From positions 496,001 to 560,000 of the forward strand of contig BCJC01000001.1 in the NCBI GenBank assembly GCA_001600175.1: a DNA stretch of 64,000 nt, in the 5' to 3' direction. Of the stretch, positions 13,101-22,505 are shown in pieces (position 1 is the stretch's first letter; each line of letters opens with the position of its first letter). A program made the position numbers and the translations under genes. Below the pieces are notes generated by a model. That model saw only the letters and a program-made list of their open reading frames with translations, did no database searches and was not told where the DNA came from. This DNA is from Erythrobasidium yunnanense (taxonomy: Eukaryota; Basidiomycota; Cystobasidiomycetes; Erythrobasidiales; Erythrobasidiaceae).

Positions 13101-14509
13101 GCAGGGATGGGAACTTGTCAATACTGATGCACTTATGCAAAGTTTCCTGCTCACCTATCGACTTTGGATTACTGGCCCACTCAAGCGTTCCTCTAGTCGG
13201 TTCTCCATTTTCTCGAATGAAGAGTCCAAGCGTTGTATGAGCCGTGTGGCTCGCGACCAAGAATTCATCTTCTCCAACAGCCACGATAGATGGTCTCTGA
13301 TAGCTCTTCGGCTTTGCACTCTGCACCCCTCCTCCGTTCGCATTTGCATCATTGTCCGGCGGAGGTGAATCTGGTGGATCTTGCGATATCGGCACGAGCG
13401 GTATGAGCGTAGCAGCTTCCAGATCGACCATTGAATAATTGACAGAATCGGCTATACATAGGTAATTCCTCCTCAACACACCAAGGATGGCTGTCGTGCG
13501 TAGTGGAAGATCCTTGATTTGCTCGATGCTGTATTGTGAGATTCGGTAGAGCTGCATGGACCGACGCTTGATCACGCAGATGGAGACATAGTTCGCGTGT
13601 GGGTTGGAAAGATCGACGGCGAATGTAGAGACGCCCCGGATGGGAGTGAATGCTGGTAGAGGAGCGAAACTTGGTAATGCATAGAGCGTCAGAACGCCCT
13701 CTGTGCAGTCTTCTCTCAGCTTGACTAGATGACTGAGTTAGGAAATGTACTTACCAGAGAGAACGAGAGCTTTGGCTACTGTTGGTAGAACAGCCAATTT
13801 CTCAACCGGTCTTCTGCCTTGGACTATATTATGCTGCTCAAGGAGGTACGCAGCCTGCATACAAACCTTACCATCAGCATATATATAGTAGATTCTAGCG
13901 TGAACTGACCTCTTCAGCAGACGAGCTGACCACGTCCTGTTCTCCCACTTCATCGGTGTTCGTCGCACGTTGTTTGCCTTTACTTCTAAACGGATCCAGC
14001 TTCCACACCGCTAGTCCTCCCTCATTTCCTCCTATATACACCGTATCTCCTCCCGCTTCTGCAGTCCTCACGACCTGTTTCGAGACTTGACCGCCTTCAT
14101 TGTTACTGAATGATCTAGACCCCCCTTCGAGAGATTGGCCGGTAGAGGGTCGACTACCTTGCTGTTGTTGGATCTGTATGGACGACTGGAGTGCCTGTTT
14201 CGGAGCTACGAGCTGCGAGAGACGATTGCTTAATGACACGACGCCAGCGGAAGTGGTGGGAGGAGAAGAAGTAGAAGCAGAAGTTACAGGAGGAGGAGGT
14301 GAAGCTGCGCCATTCCAGCTGGAAGAGTACGACGATGATGCTACGCCTGCCAAAGGCGCATTGTTGCCGGGAGAACCGAACGAGCCAGGACCAGCGCCAG
14401 AAGATGGGACATGGCTATACGATGATGAGGTTGAAGCAAACGCTGGCTGGATGAGCTTGACGATTTCGAAAGGAGGGAGCTCGTAGGGACGAAGCAAGCT
14501 CGAGGCCAT
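10135..14509 (-). CDS. Vps39/Vps3 (TGFBRAP1)-family endosomal tethering subunit
   Basis: Large multi-exon gene for a CORVET/HOPS-type tethering protein that links Rab GTPases to endosome or vacuole fusion. The N-terminus (MASSLLRPYELPPFEIV) leads into a CNH/beta-propeller region: DTVYIGGNEGGLAVWKL, then ILGVLRRNYLCIADSVNYS and EDEFLVASHTAHTTLGLFI. The centre has the helical NNRVKDALDLLKAVG and ARRLFQEGRTDPRLLVRMFPDL, characteristic of the family. Domain 1 follows with LVDTVLAKLYLE, then RIAETLRIWTELVDGE and TKYGLWLTQRSKALGLKV, which resemble TGFBRAP1 more than Vam6. The end includes IPDEWPLHSMQNFFVRSFRR, HEKYEGRLVKALLQGK and an acidic tail. Vps3 is my preferred identity, Vps39 the alternative. 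Long Ser/Pro-rich inserts are present at about residues 20-130. Confidence 0.82.
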
Positions 14510-14642
14510 CACATGTCGGTGAAAGCAATAAAAGCAGAACAAGATTATGCTATAGATGATGATTAGGAACACCATTGGTAAGATTGGCGTCTTTACTGCT
14601 ACAAGCCCTGCTGTAACTGGAGCGAGCTGAGATATACGCCCA

Positions 14643-15608
14643 TCACGCATCATAGTCTTCGTCTTCTTCTTCTCTCGCATCGCCGTCTGCATCTGCATCC
14701 CCTTCTGCATCTCCGTCGTCGTCATCTTCATCTCCTTCCGCGTCGCCATTCGCGCTATCATTCCCTTGCTGCTGCTGCTGCTCTTGGTTCGGCATATTGG
14801 CTTCCGTGACTTCCTCCATATCCTCGTCATCGTCGTCGTCCTCATCATCATCGTCATCTTCCTGCTCTGCGTCCTGTTCACCCTCATCGTCGTCCATTCC
14901 TCCGAAGAGATCGTTTGTCGCCTGCGCAAAGTCTATGTCCATCCCACCGCTATTGGCCGATGTGCTCTGCTGCAGTCCATCCAATGCACGTTGATGTTCA
15001 GCTTGCTGCTGTTCCCTCTGTCTTTGCTCCAAGTCTGGGTATACCCTCCTCTCTTTGACTGGCTTGTAGTCCCAATTGACAGCTGTCATCCTCTCCCTTT
15101 CAGGGGGTAAGCGTATCCCATAGCTCTCAGGCAGAATAGGTAGTGGTATGCGATTGATCTGAGAAGCTAAGGGCAGTAGGAACTCTTTAGGATAAGGTGA
15201 GGAGTACGAATGTTCTTGTTTCGAGGACACGGCCAGCCGGAGATCGTCTAGCTCTAATGTAGGGAGTGTGGAAGTAGAAGCTTCTGCGTTATTGGCAGCT
15301 GCATCGCGCGGTCTTGCTGCATGTTCTGCGTAGTTTAGCGCTGAGGAAAGTACATCGGATGTATAGCCTGGCAATCCACATTAGCGGCTTCCTCACAGCA
15401 GCACAAGAGTCTGCCTACGATGTGCAAACTCGAGTAACATTGCTACTACTGCCGGCTCTGCGTCTGCTACGCCCATACTGCCCAGAAGTAGGGCTATAAT
15501 CCTGGCTTCTCGCGGTAGATCTTTCGACGAGGCTGAATTGCTACTGCTGCTCGTCGTCGTCGTCGTCGTCGCTGGATTGACAGCTGCTGCTCCAGGAGGT
15601 TGGGCCAT
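14643..15608 (-). CDS. TAF9: TFIID/SAGA subunit TAF9
   Basis: Histone-fold subunit shared by TFIID and SAGA; it pairs with TAF6. Two exons join at FAH-R|YTSDVL (intron about 15372-15421). The histone fold is LPREARIIALLLGSMGV, AVVAMLLEFAHRYTSDVL and SSALNYAEHAA, then LELDDLRLAV. The conserved TAF9 segment after the fold is present: PYPKEFLLPLASQINRIPLP and YGIRLPPE. The C-terminal third is a long Asp/Glu run with Gln stretches (EDDDDDEDDDDDEDMEEV), encoded by GAT/GAC/GAA triplets. This is longer and more acidic than I would expect for fungal TAF9. The N-terminal Thr/Ser run is also low complexity. Start ATG at 15608 lies 155 bp from the divergent gene at 15764. Confidence 0.93.
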
Positions 15609-15763
15609 GTTGAATTACGGATAAGACTAAAGCCAAGCTGTGGATTCACAATTCAAGACTCTTGGATCGATACCAATCCAATTTCAAGACTTTAAAGGGA
15701 CAAGCTATACACTGTCGAAGACTCTACAGCTCGTGTACTGCCAGCTTGGGTCAGCCTTCAAGC

Positions 15764-17240
15764 ATGGAGCTCTCGCCGGCTGAGGCTCAGGATAGTCCAA
15801 AGGTAGTCAACAACGACCAGAAACACAATTGAGCTGATAAGGAATCGCGGTATCCTGACAGCCTGCAGCTCCTGCCCTCAATGAAGCACTCGAGATACCC
15901 GACGTGAAACCAGATGTCACAGCTAGCATGGACGAACCCTTGAATGCCGAAGAAGCGATTCCTACTCTACAAGACTTCGAGGTATATATCTACTTAGGCC
16001 CACTGGATCCAATCTGACCGCGTTCGCAGACCCTCCTATCTTCCTATCCGGCTACCTCTTCCACCCTAATCTCCCTATTCACCCTCCTCCTATCTACAAT
16101 CAATACACTACGCAATGACAATATCATCTACAGCCAGAAAATCCAGCTGTACAACTTCCTAGGAACAGCGACGGGCCAGGTCTTGACAGACGCGATTCTA
16201 GAAAGGCTTAATGCGCTGGAAGCTGAGAATCAGAGGTTGTATATGCGTGTAAAGCATGCAGAGGCCGAGGTTGTGAGACGCGACATAGTAGGGAACGAGG
16301 CGGAATTGGCTTTGAGAGGTCAGATTTGCTTGCATGGTAAGATAATAGAAGAAGCTAATGCGCCCGCTGCTACTTGATAGATGCACATACCGTCATATCA
16401 CAACAAGAAGACGAGCTAGATAGACTGACAGCAACGCTTAAAGAAGCAGCTTCAGCTTCGATTCTGACTAACGGCCATACTATGCATGCAAGCAGAACAA
16501 GCGAGACTATCGTTGAAGATCTACCAAGGGCAGCATCTCCATCTGCTAGTACGGCCGCTACGTCAACTTCTAGGCATTCTGGACACAAGCGGTGGAGGGA
16601 GGATAGTCGAGATCGCGCCAGTGGACACAGAAGAGACAGAGAGGGTAGTAGAAGAAGTGGACATCGCGATGAAGAGCGCCACAGCTCGCACAATGCCTCC
16701 AGGAGGCATTCGGAAAAGAGCAGCTCTCGAACTTCGGTAGATGAGGGCAGGAGGAGAGAGCGAATTGACAAGCATAGAGACAATGAAAGACGTGCCAGGT
16801 CACGCTCGAGATCACCGCACAGGCGGCGCAGGACTAATGAGGAAGACGAAGGAGACGCCGGGCACAAGCGAGGACAACGGTCACAATCACGAGAGCGGCG
16901 GAAAGACAGCACCTCCATCTCTAGATCCGTAGAACAAGCGTCCAGCAGAACCAAATACCACGAAGACGACGACGAACAACAGCAGCAGCCTCAAGACGCA
17001 GACGACTTGGACCCTCCGACGGTTCGTTCTACAGAGAACATCCCTACAGGTCCACGAGCGCACACTACTATATCTCAGCAGCATAGTAGAAAGCCAAGTA
17101 ATGGAAGTAGGAACCCAAACATGTTGGGAAGATTGGGACTGCCGCTCGCGAATGGTGCGAATGGATCGTCTTCTGCGGGTGGGAGTAGCAAAGGTGGGCA
17201 AAAGGGGATGAGCATACTCGGAAGGGGCAATAAGTCTTGA
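15764..17240 (+). CDS. coiled-coil protein with C-terminal RS/RD-rich domain
   Basis: I do not recognise a specific family. Four exons (15764-15802, 15862-15981, 16030-16336, 16381-17240) splice in frame to 441 residues. Residues about 55-180 form a helical region with hydrophobic heptads (STLISLFTLLLSTINTLRN, then ALEAENQRLYMRVKHAEAE and QQEDELDRLTATLKEA), probably a coiled coil. Residues about 210-330 are an Arg/Ser/Asp/Glu-rich stretch with RSRSRSPHRRRR, typical of nuclear speckle or splicing-associated proteins. The end is a Gly/Ser-rich tail. A nuclear RNA-processing role is an inference from composition only. It is divergent from TAF9. Confidence 0.78.
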
Positions 17241-17484
17241 AACAGTACAATCTGGTGTACCCAATACCATACGCGCTGGGCAGAGGGATTGTTGAACAAG
17301 TATGACGAGACGGCAGAGCCTGTTAGTAGTAGCTAGTAGTAGGAGATTATTGATAGCAGATGCAGAACAGAGAGTGAATATGTTAACCTTCTATTATTAC
17401 TGACTGAGATTCTGGTGCGAGGATATTCTAGGGTATCACCATTGTGAACTGTTTGCAAGACGGCTTATTATATCATCTCCAACA

Positions 17485-18654
17485 CTACCACAGACTGATC
17501 GCCATCACCATCACCGCTAGAACACTCATTGTCTTCGCTATCGCCGTACCTTTCAGTGCAGCACTTTCTTGATCCGAACGGCTCTGACTGGCTACAGCGT
17601 GACTTCCCAGCACTACTGGATTTCCAGGTCCTCCAAACTGATCTGCATATCCACCTGGAGAGTTCTCACCTGAGAAGCCTACGATAGTAGGTGCGCCTCT
17701 TGTAGTAGCTGACGATGTACTAGAAGATGGAACGGCAGGGAAGGTAGATGGTGAGGAGACCGGCTGAGTCACGATTTGCGTGTATGTCGTTTCGCGAGTA
17801 ACGTCGATGGAGGAGGTGATGATGCTTGTGAGGACGTCCGGCGTGACTATGGAAGTGGTAGATGAATCTGCTTGCGGGGCTGGGGAAGCTGCTTGACCGT
17901 TGCCTTGTGATGGCGAGGCGTTGCTTGATGCTGCTTGACTGTTCCCAGACGAGCCAAATGAGATAGCTGCACAGCTACCTTGCGTCTGGACCTCATTTTT
18001 ACACATGACGAGACAAGCTCCACCAGGTCCCGAACAGATCGTCCGGCTGTATGTTCTCACAAAGTCAGCTTATCGGTTGTACCAAGCAGATATGAAAAGG
18101 CTTACGCAGGTATTTGAGCGACTAGGGAGTATTCTTTGCCTCCTGGTGATGCGCGACATTGTCCGGTAGCGATAGAGGGTACGTCCGTCAGGATATTCAT
18201 ATTGACCCACGTAGAGCCCGTTGCATCAGGCGAGACGAAGCCTGGACCATCGACGACAAATCAGACAAAAAGCATTCAGCCAAACGAAGGGGGCTGGACT
18301 TACAGGCGTAAGGTCCGCAAAGCTCTGCAGACGGCACAGAGACGCGCATGAAGAGCACACCTGTCTCGGAAGCTGATGGGAGGCCAGACTGCACAGCATC
18401 TTGTACGAGAGACGTGATGTCTACTGCATTGCCGGCTCCATCACCGCATTGCGTGGTGGACATTTGCTGTAGCCAACTCATCAGCGAACTACTGGTTAGG
18501 AGCGAAGAGAGGTGCAGCTTACACGCCTGGCCATTTTGACGCTCCTGAGATCGCGAGGAGACGATCGAGGCAGGACTTGGGCTTTTGTGTCTTGTACGTG
18601 TGCGCTTACGATTCTTGCAGCCGCTAGTGCAAGTATGAAGTTGGAGAAGTGCAT
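17485..18654 (-). CDS. secreted, probably GPI-anchored, Ser/Thr-rich protein
   Basis: Starts with a signal peptide (MHFSNFILALAAARIVSAHV). The folded ectodomain contains several cysteines spread over short exons (STTQCGDGAGNAVDITSLV, SAELCGPYAC, ATGQCRASPGGKEYS, TICSGPGGACLVMCKNE). A long Ser/Thr/Pro stalk follows from about residue 190, likely O-mannosylated. The C-terminus is hydrophobic (MSVLAVMVMAISLW), preceded by small residues (ESAALKGTA), as expected for a GPI attachment signal. Intron boundaries fit at 18534 (GTAAGC donor) and about 18301. The conserved N-terminal part resembles small cell-surface proteins of basidiomycetes, but I cannot name the family. It points away from the F-box-like gene at 19371. 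Confidence 0.75.
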
Positions 18655-19370
18655 AATGAAGTAGCTTGAAGGCGGGAAATGGGTCGAGAGCAGAACCAGC
18701 TGCTTCTGTTTTTGCGACCTCGGTAGCGACTTGAAGAGCTCCAAGCGAGAGTAACGAGCTACGAGGCAGAACGAATGACAGAGGGGTATGAAAAACGACC
18801 GGATGCAGAAGAAGGCGATGCTTTGCGTAGAACGAAGGTATGAGGGACTGAAAACGACGAGAAAATGCAGCAGAAAGTAACGATTAGTAAGAGAACAAGC
18901 ACAGTAAGAAACCATGGTAGGCTGGGCTTGGGTGCGCCTCGATTCTGCTTTCGAGCCCAGACCGCTCGAGGAGCACAAAGAACCGTCAGTTGGGCGCCTC
19001 TTCGTAACAAAAGCAGGTCGAGCGCAGGTTGCGCCAAAGCATAGGAAGAAGGCATAAGCGTGTTTTCTGGACTGTGGTCTTCGCGCTTAAGCTGGTGCTG
19101 CTCAGCAGCCTCTGGATTTCGACGGCAGTCTGTCGGGCGGAGTTGTTCGAAAGCGCGAATGACACTCTTCTGTATTTGTGCTGTGTCCTATCTGTAGCAC
19201 CCTCGATTCTAGCCGTCAAACTATTGCAATCTTGCCAGATTTCGACGGGTTCGTTTGTGAACAGGTTACTTGCGCTCCGAGATTTGCAGAGTAAGTCAAA
19301 AAGGGTTTGCTGTCTGCGGTAGATATCACACTTCGCGTAGATGCAATCTAGATCTAATGCTTGATTGCAG
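18655..19370. other. 716-bp divergent intergenic region
   Basis: Lies between the starts of the secreted protein gene and the first F-box-like gene. Reading frames here look random. The right end holds a weak copy of the F-box upstream element at 19268-19280. Confidence 0.5.
19268..19280 (+). promoter_or_regulatory. weak F-box-family upstream element
   Basis: ACTTGCGCTCCGA resembles the array consensus CTTGCCTTCGCTCCA with a short internal deletion. It lies about 91-103 bp before the ATG at 19371. This is the most divergent of the set. Confidence 0.4.
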
Positions 19371-20612
19371 ATGACCACGCTTACCGACTTGCCGGTCGAG
19401 GTTCTAGAGGCCATCTTTCGCGAATTTCTGCCCAAGAAGCTTGCAAATCATGGACATCTCTGTAACTGGGAAGCTTTCAAAAGGGACTATCACAGCATCC
19501 GCGCAAGTCTGTACCGCTTGGCCATGGTCTCCAAAGCCCTATCAACAGTCGCGCTGCCTTTGCTGTACGAGCAGCTCGTACGACCTTGGGATATTAGGAA
19601 CATTGTCACAATAGCCTCTACATCCGAATCCATTCTACGCAACATGGCCTACGTCCGCTATTTAAGCATCGACATCGAACCTAAACGGACTAGGGGTTAC
19701 GTCTTTTCAATAGACACCCTTTAGATGTGTATTGCACACTGCAGTCACTTGCTTCATCTCGATATCAAGTACACTGGCGAGACCCATGAGGCTACTGCCT
19801 TCTTACAAGAACTTACAGAAAGGCCTGGCCTGCAAAAGCTGCACTGCCTACGTATACGCTCAGAGTTCAAAGATAACGAGCGCTACAACATGCGTTTTCC
19901 AGACGCTGTTCACTTCCCCAATCTGGTCGGACTTTACCTTGGCTTGATCAAGTCGGAAGCGGCGTCTATTAGACGACCAGCGCAACCTCTACCTCAATTA
20001 AAGCATCTGGTAGTTCATAGTGTCTATCTCATGGACGAGTTTTCGTCGATTATGGCACTCGCCTCGCCTGGACATCTACAAACCCTTGAGATTGACAGGA
20101 TGGAACTTTGGAACTCGCCCGCTATCCCAGTGCTAGATATCTTTGGAGTACAGCATTGGAAGCAACTCAGGAACTTGCGACTTGCAGGCGATGTAAAGCT
20201 TACATCACATACCTTCAATACACACTCCGCTCAGCTACCCACTTTGCAACAATTCCAGCTCGATCTGAATTGTTATTCTGAACCGAAAGACATCCTTCCC
20301 GCTCTTTCTTCCGCCCTCAAGTCGCTTAGGATACCTCTTAGCGATATGCCGCAGTGTTTGGACATTATATCGCTCATCCTCAACGAGCGTTGGCTGAGGG
20401 ACTCACCCAAAACCATAACACTGGATCTGGATGATATATGTAGAGACAGTACAGAAGGAGGAATCAACGTGGACGGGCAGATAATTCCGAAGGACGCCTT
20501 CATGGCTAAAATGCGAGAAGCGGTTACTGCCGCCGCGGCAAAGGGCGTTCTGCTAGGACCTGAAGATCTATTGGATGCTTTGAGCAGACACAGATATTGG
20601 AATACTGAGTAG
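19371..20612 (+). pseudogene. F-box/LRR-like family member A, interrupted by in-frame TAG
   Basis: Member of the local F-box-like family. It starts MTTLTDLPVEVLEAIFREFL, with the F-box pattern LPxEvLxxIFrxfL, then LAMVSKALSTVALPLLYEQL. Leucine-rich repeat-like strands follow, and the family C-terminus GVLLGPEDLLDALSR ends the frame. The same frame is broken once by TAG at 19722-19724. At this point copy B reads SPLLRCIAQC and this copy reads DTL-stop-MCIAHC. Everything after it remains collinear, open and family-like up to 20612. It could be a recent nonsense mutation, a sequencing error or a read-through codon. F-box proteins normally bring substrates to SCF ubiquitin ligases; no substrate can be inferred. 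Confidence 0.78.
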
Positions 20613-20754
20613 TCGGATGCAGAAAGCCAATCTCCGTGAGGATGCAAGGTATCCGCGCACGCGTTGTCTTGCTAGCGTGTGCTCCTTTGTGCAACGCATC
20701 TCTTCCTGGCTGTAATACCACAAGACTGTAGCACAAGCTGTCAAGTCAAACACG

Positions 20755-20770
20755 GTTGCTTTTGCTCCGC
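20755..20770 (+). promoter_or_regulatory. F-box-family upstream element
   Basis: GTTGCTTTTGCTCCGC, a variant of the array consensus, 106-121 bp before the ATG at 20876. Confidence 0.55.
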
Positions 20771-20875
20771 CTAACCGGTTCATCTGCACACACAATCCCG
20801 CCGGGCAACCTGAGACTCGTCTTTCTGGATATCTACAAGCTCTTAACCCTGCTCAGGCGCTCATCCGGCTTCAGA

Positions 20876-22075
20876 ATGGGCAACCTCACCGACCTCCCGA
20901 ACGAAGTCCTCGACACGATCTTTCGCGAACTCCTGTCAAAGCAGCTCGTAGATCATCAATACCTCTGCTCATGGAAGCTAGAAGAGGATGCTAAGCGGAC
21001 TCGAGCTACTCTACACTCCCTGTCTCTGGTATCAAAGGCCTTATCGAGCGTTGCGCTTCCCCTCCTGTACGAGCAGCTATTCGATCACCAAGACATGGAG
21101 GCCATTGTAAAGAACTTCTCTACGCATTCTGCCATTCCCTGCTACATGGCCTCGGTCCGCTACCTGAACATAGCGGAGTTCTTGGCTACATCGCGGCATG
21201 TCATCTCCCCTCTACTGAGATGCATCGCACAATGTGATCAACTTCAGCACATCATTCTAGATCTGAGCGACACTGCGTCCGGCGTCAGTGCTTTTCTGTT
21301 TCAGCTTGCAGAGCTCCCTGGAACTTCCGATCTACGAAGCCTCAGCATACGTCTCACTACGTCTGCCCACGAACATACACTCTTTCGTGACGTTTGCCGA
21401 TTCCAGAGCCTTGCTGGTGTTTCCATCTCCATCATGGTCCCTGCCGCAAGCGCTCCAGACCGGCCTCTAAAGCACCTGGACCTTAGGTGCTACGACGGTC
21501 TTCACGGAGTATCGAGGGGTATGGCTCTATCTTCGCCAGATAGCTTGCGGAGGCTAGTCTTCAGGCATGGATGGGTAGACTCCGGCACCGAGTCTGCAAT
21601 TTTCGGTGCCCACGTCTGGCAAAATCTGGTACAACTAGGCGTACAGAGCGATTCGCTGGTCATATGTGAAATCTCAGACCGTGCCAAGCTACCTGCTCTG
21701 CGATCGCTGCAGGTAGACCTGCACTCTAGTACGAGGGTAGAGACCCTCTTCTCCACTCTTCCGCCCAGTGTGGTAGTCCTCAAAGTTGAAGCCTTAAATG
21801 TAGACGAGTTAATGGACATCCTCACCCTAGTGCGAGATGCGCCATGGACGAGTGGACAAATAGAAACGCTTGTACTCGATCTGGACGACTTGTTCGACCG
21901 CTTTCTACAGTTCTACTCCGTTCACGAGATGCAGCCTTACTCGAAAGAGCCCCTCCTGACACTGGCCCGGGAGGCTATTCAGGCCGCTCCTTCCAGACGT
22001 CTGCAGCTATACCCTGAAGACATGGTGAATGTTCTAGACAGACTGGAGATCTGGGAGTACGAGACGGTATCGTAA
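20876..22075 (+). CDS. F-box/LRR-like family member B, intact
   Basis: Single open exon of 399 residues. The N-terminal F-box-like motif is MGNLTDLPNEVLDTIFRELL, followed by YLCSWKLEEDAKRTRATLHS and LVSKALSSVALPLLYEQLF. The body has irregular leucine-rich repeats (LQHIILDLSD, LRSLSIRLTT, LKHLDLRCYD, LRSLQVDLHS, LVLDLDDL). The C-terminus has the family ending AREAIQAAPSR then LQLYPEDMVNVLDRLE. The start at 20876 is chosen because the family motif begins there; the frame extends 40 codons upstream without family similarity. By family, a likely SCF substrate adaptor. Confidence 0.85.
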   Translation: MGNLTDLPNEVLDTIFRELLSKQLVDHQYLCSWKLEEDAKRTRATLHSLSLVSKALSSVALPLLYEQLFDHQDMEAIVKNFSTHSAIPCYMASVRYLNIAEFLATSRHVISPLLRCIAQCDQLQHIILDLSDTASGVSAFLFQLAELPGTSDLRSLSIRLTTSAHEHTLFRDVCRFQSLAGVSISIMVPAASAPDRPLKHLDLRCYDGLHGVSRGMALSSPDSLRRLVFRHGWVDSGTESAIFGAHVWQNLVQLGVQSDSLVICEISDRAKLPALRSLQVDLHSSTRVETLFSTLPPSVVVLKVEALNVDELMDILTLVRDAPWTSGQIETLVLDLDDLFDRFLQFYSVHEMQPYSKEPLLTLAREAIQAAPSRRLQLYPEDMVNVLDRLEIWEYETVS

Positions 22076-22505
22076 AGTGGGTCAGCAGAGACGCCCTTAG
22101 GGCTTTAGTTCCACAGCGAGACCGACGCTTGACTGAGAGCAGAGCTTGGCTTGACAGTATGTTGAAACCTTGCTACGCATCACAAACGGCGAAATCAATT
22201 TGGTACGTGCGTAGCAGTTGTGCAACTGTCTCGTTCGATTGTCGAGACCAAGGGCGGTCATCTTCCTCTAGTCGCTGCTGCATCGATCTTCCTGCTGAAG
22301 TCGCTGCAGCAAGGCTTCTGCTGTCCGTGTGTCCGCTGCTCTGGCGCAGCGCGGCCAGGCGCGTGATGCGCTGTCTTCTGGCAAAAGATGCCCCGCTTCT
22401 CCGGCCCGGAGCTCCGCTTCAACGTTGGTGCCTTGTAGCTGTCAATATAGCTTTCAACACTTCTTACTACTATACTTTCTCTTTGCTCTCTTACGGCACC
22501 ATACC
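22076..22505. other. intergenic upstream of P450-A
   Basis: 430 bp with no coding potential I can support. I do not find the F-box-family element here. The last 70 bp, pyrimidine-rich, should hold the P450-A leader. Confidence 0.5.

Noticed and set aside
13895-14640. Long Met/Arg/Thr-rich upstream extension of the Vps39-family gene
   Set aside because: It is the reverse-frame reading of the TAF9 acidic tract and has no family similarity. The start at 14509 fits better.
14766-15110. Leu/Ile/Val-rich 'membrane protein' frame opposite TAF9
   Set aside because: Hydrophobic appearance comes from the antisense reading of GAT/GAC/GAA repeats.
18986-19435. 149-codon minus-strand frame overlapping the start of F-box-like copy A
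   Set aside because: No family similarity and it overlaps a conserved coding start; probably chance.
19653-19724. A 72-nt in-frame intron that would remove the TAG in F-box-like copy A
   Set aside because: It would need a weak GTCCGC donor and would delete the VRYLSI strand that is conserved in copy B. The other family members are intronless, so a nonsense mutation is simpler.
22076-22505. F-box-family element upstream of P450-A
   Set aside because: GGTGCCTTGTAGCTGTC at about 22428 shares only a few bases with the consensus and lacks the CGCTCC core.
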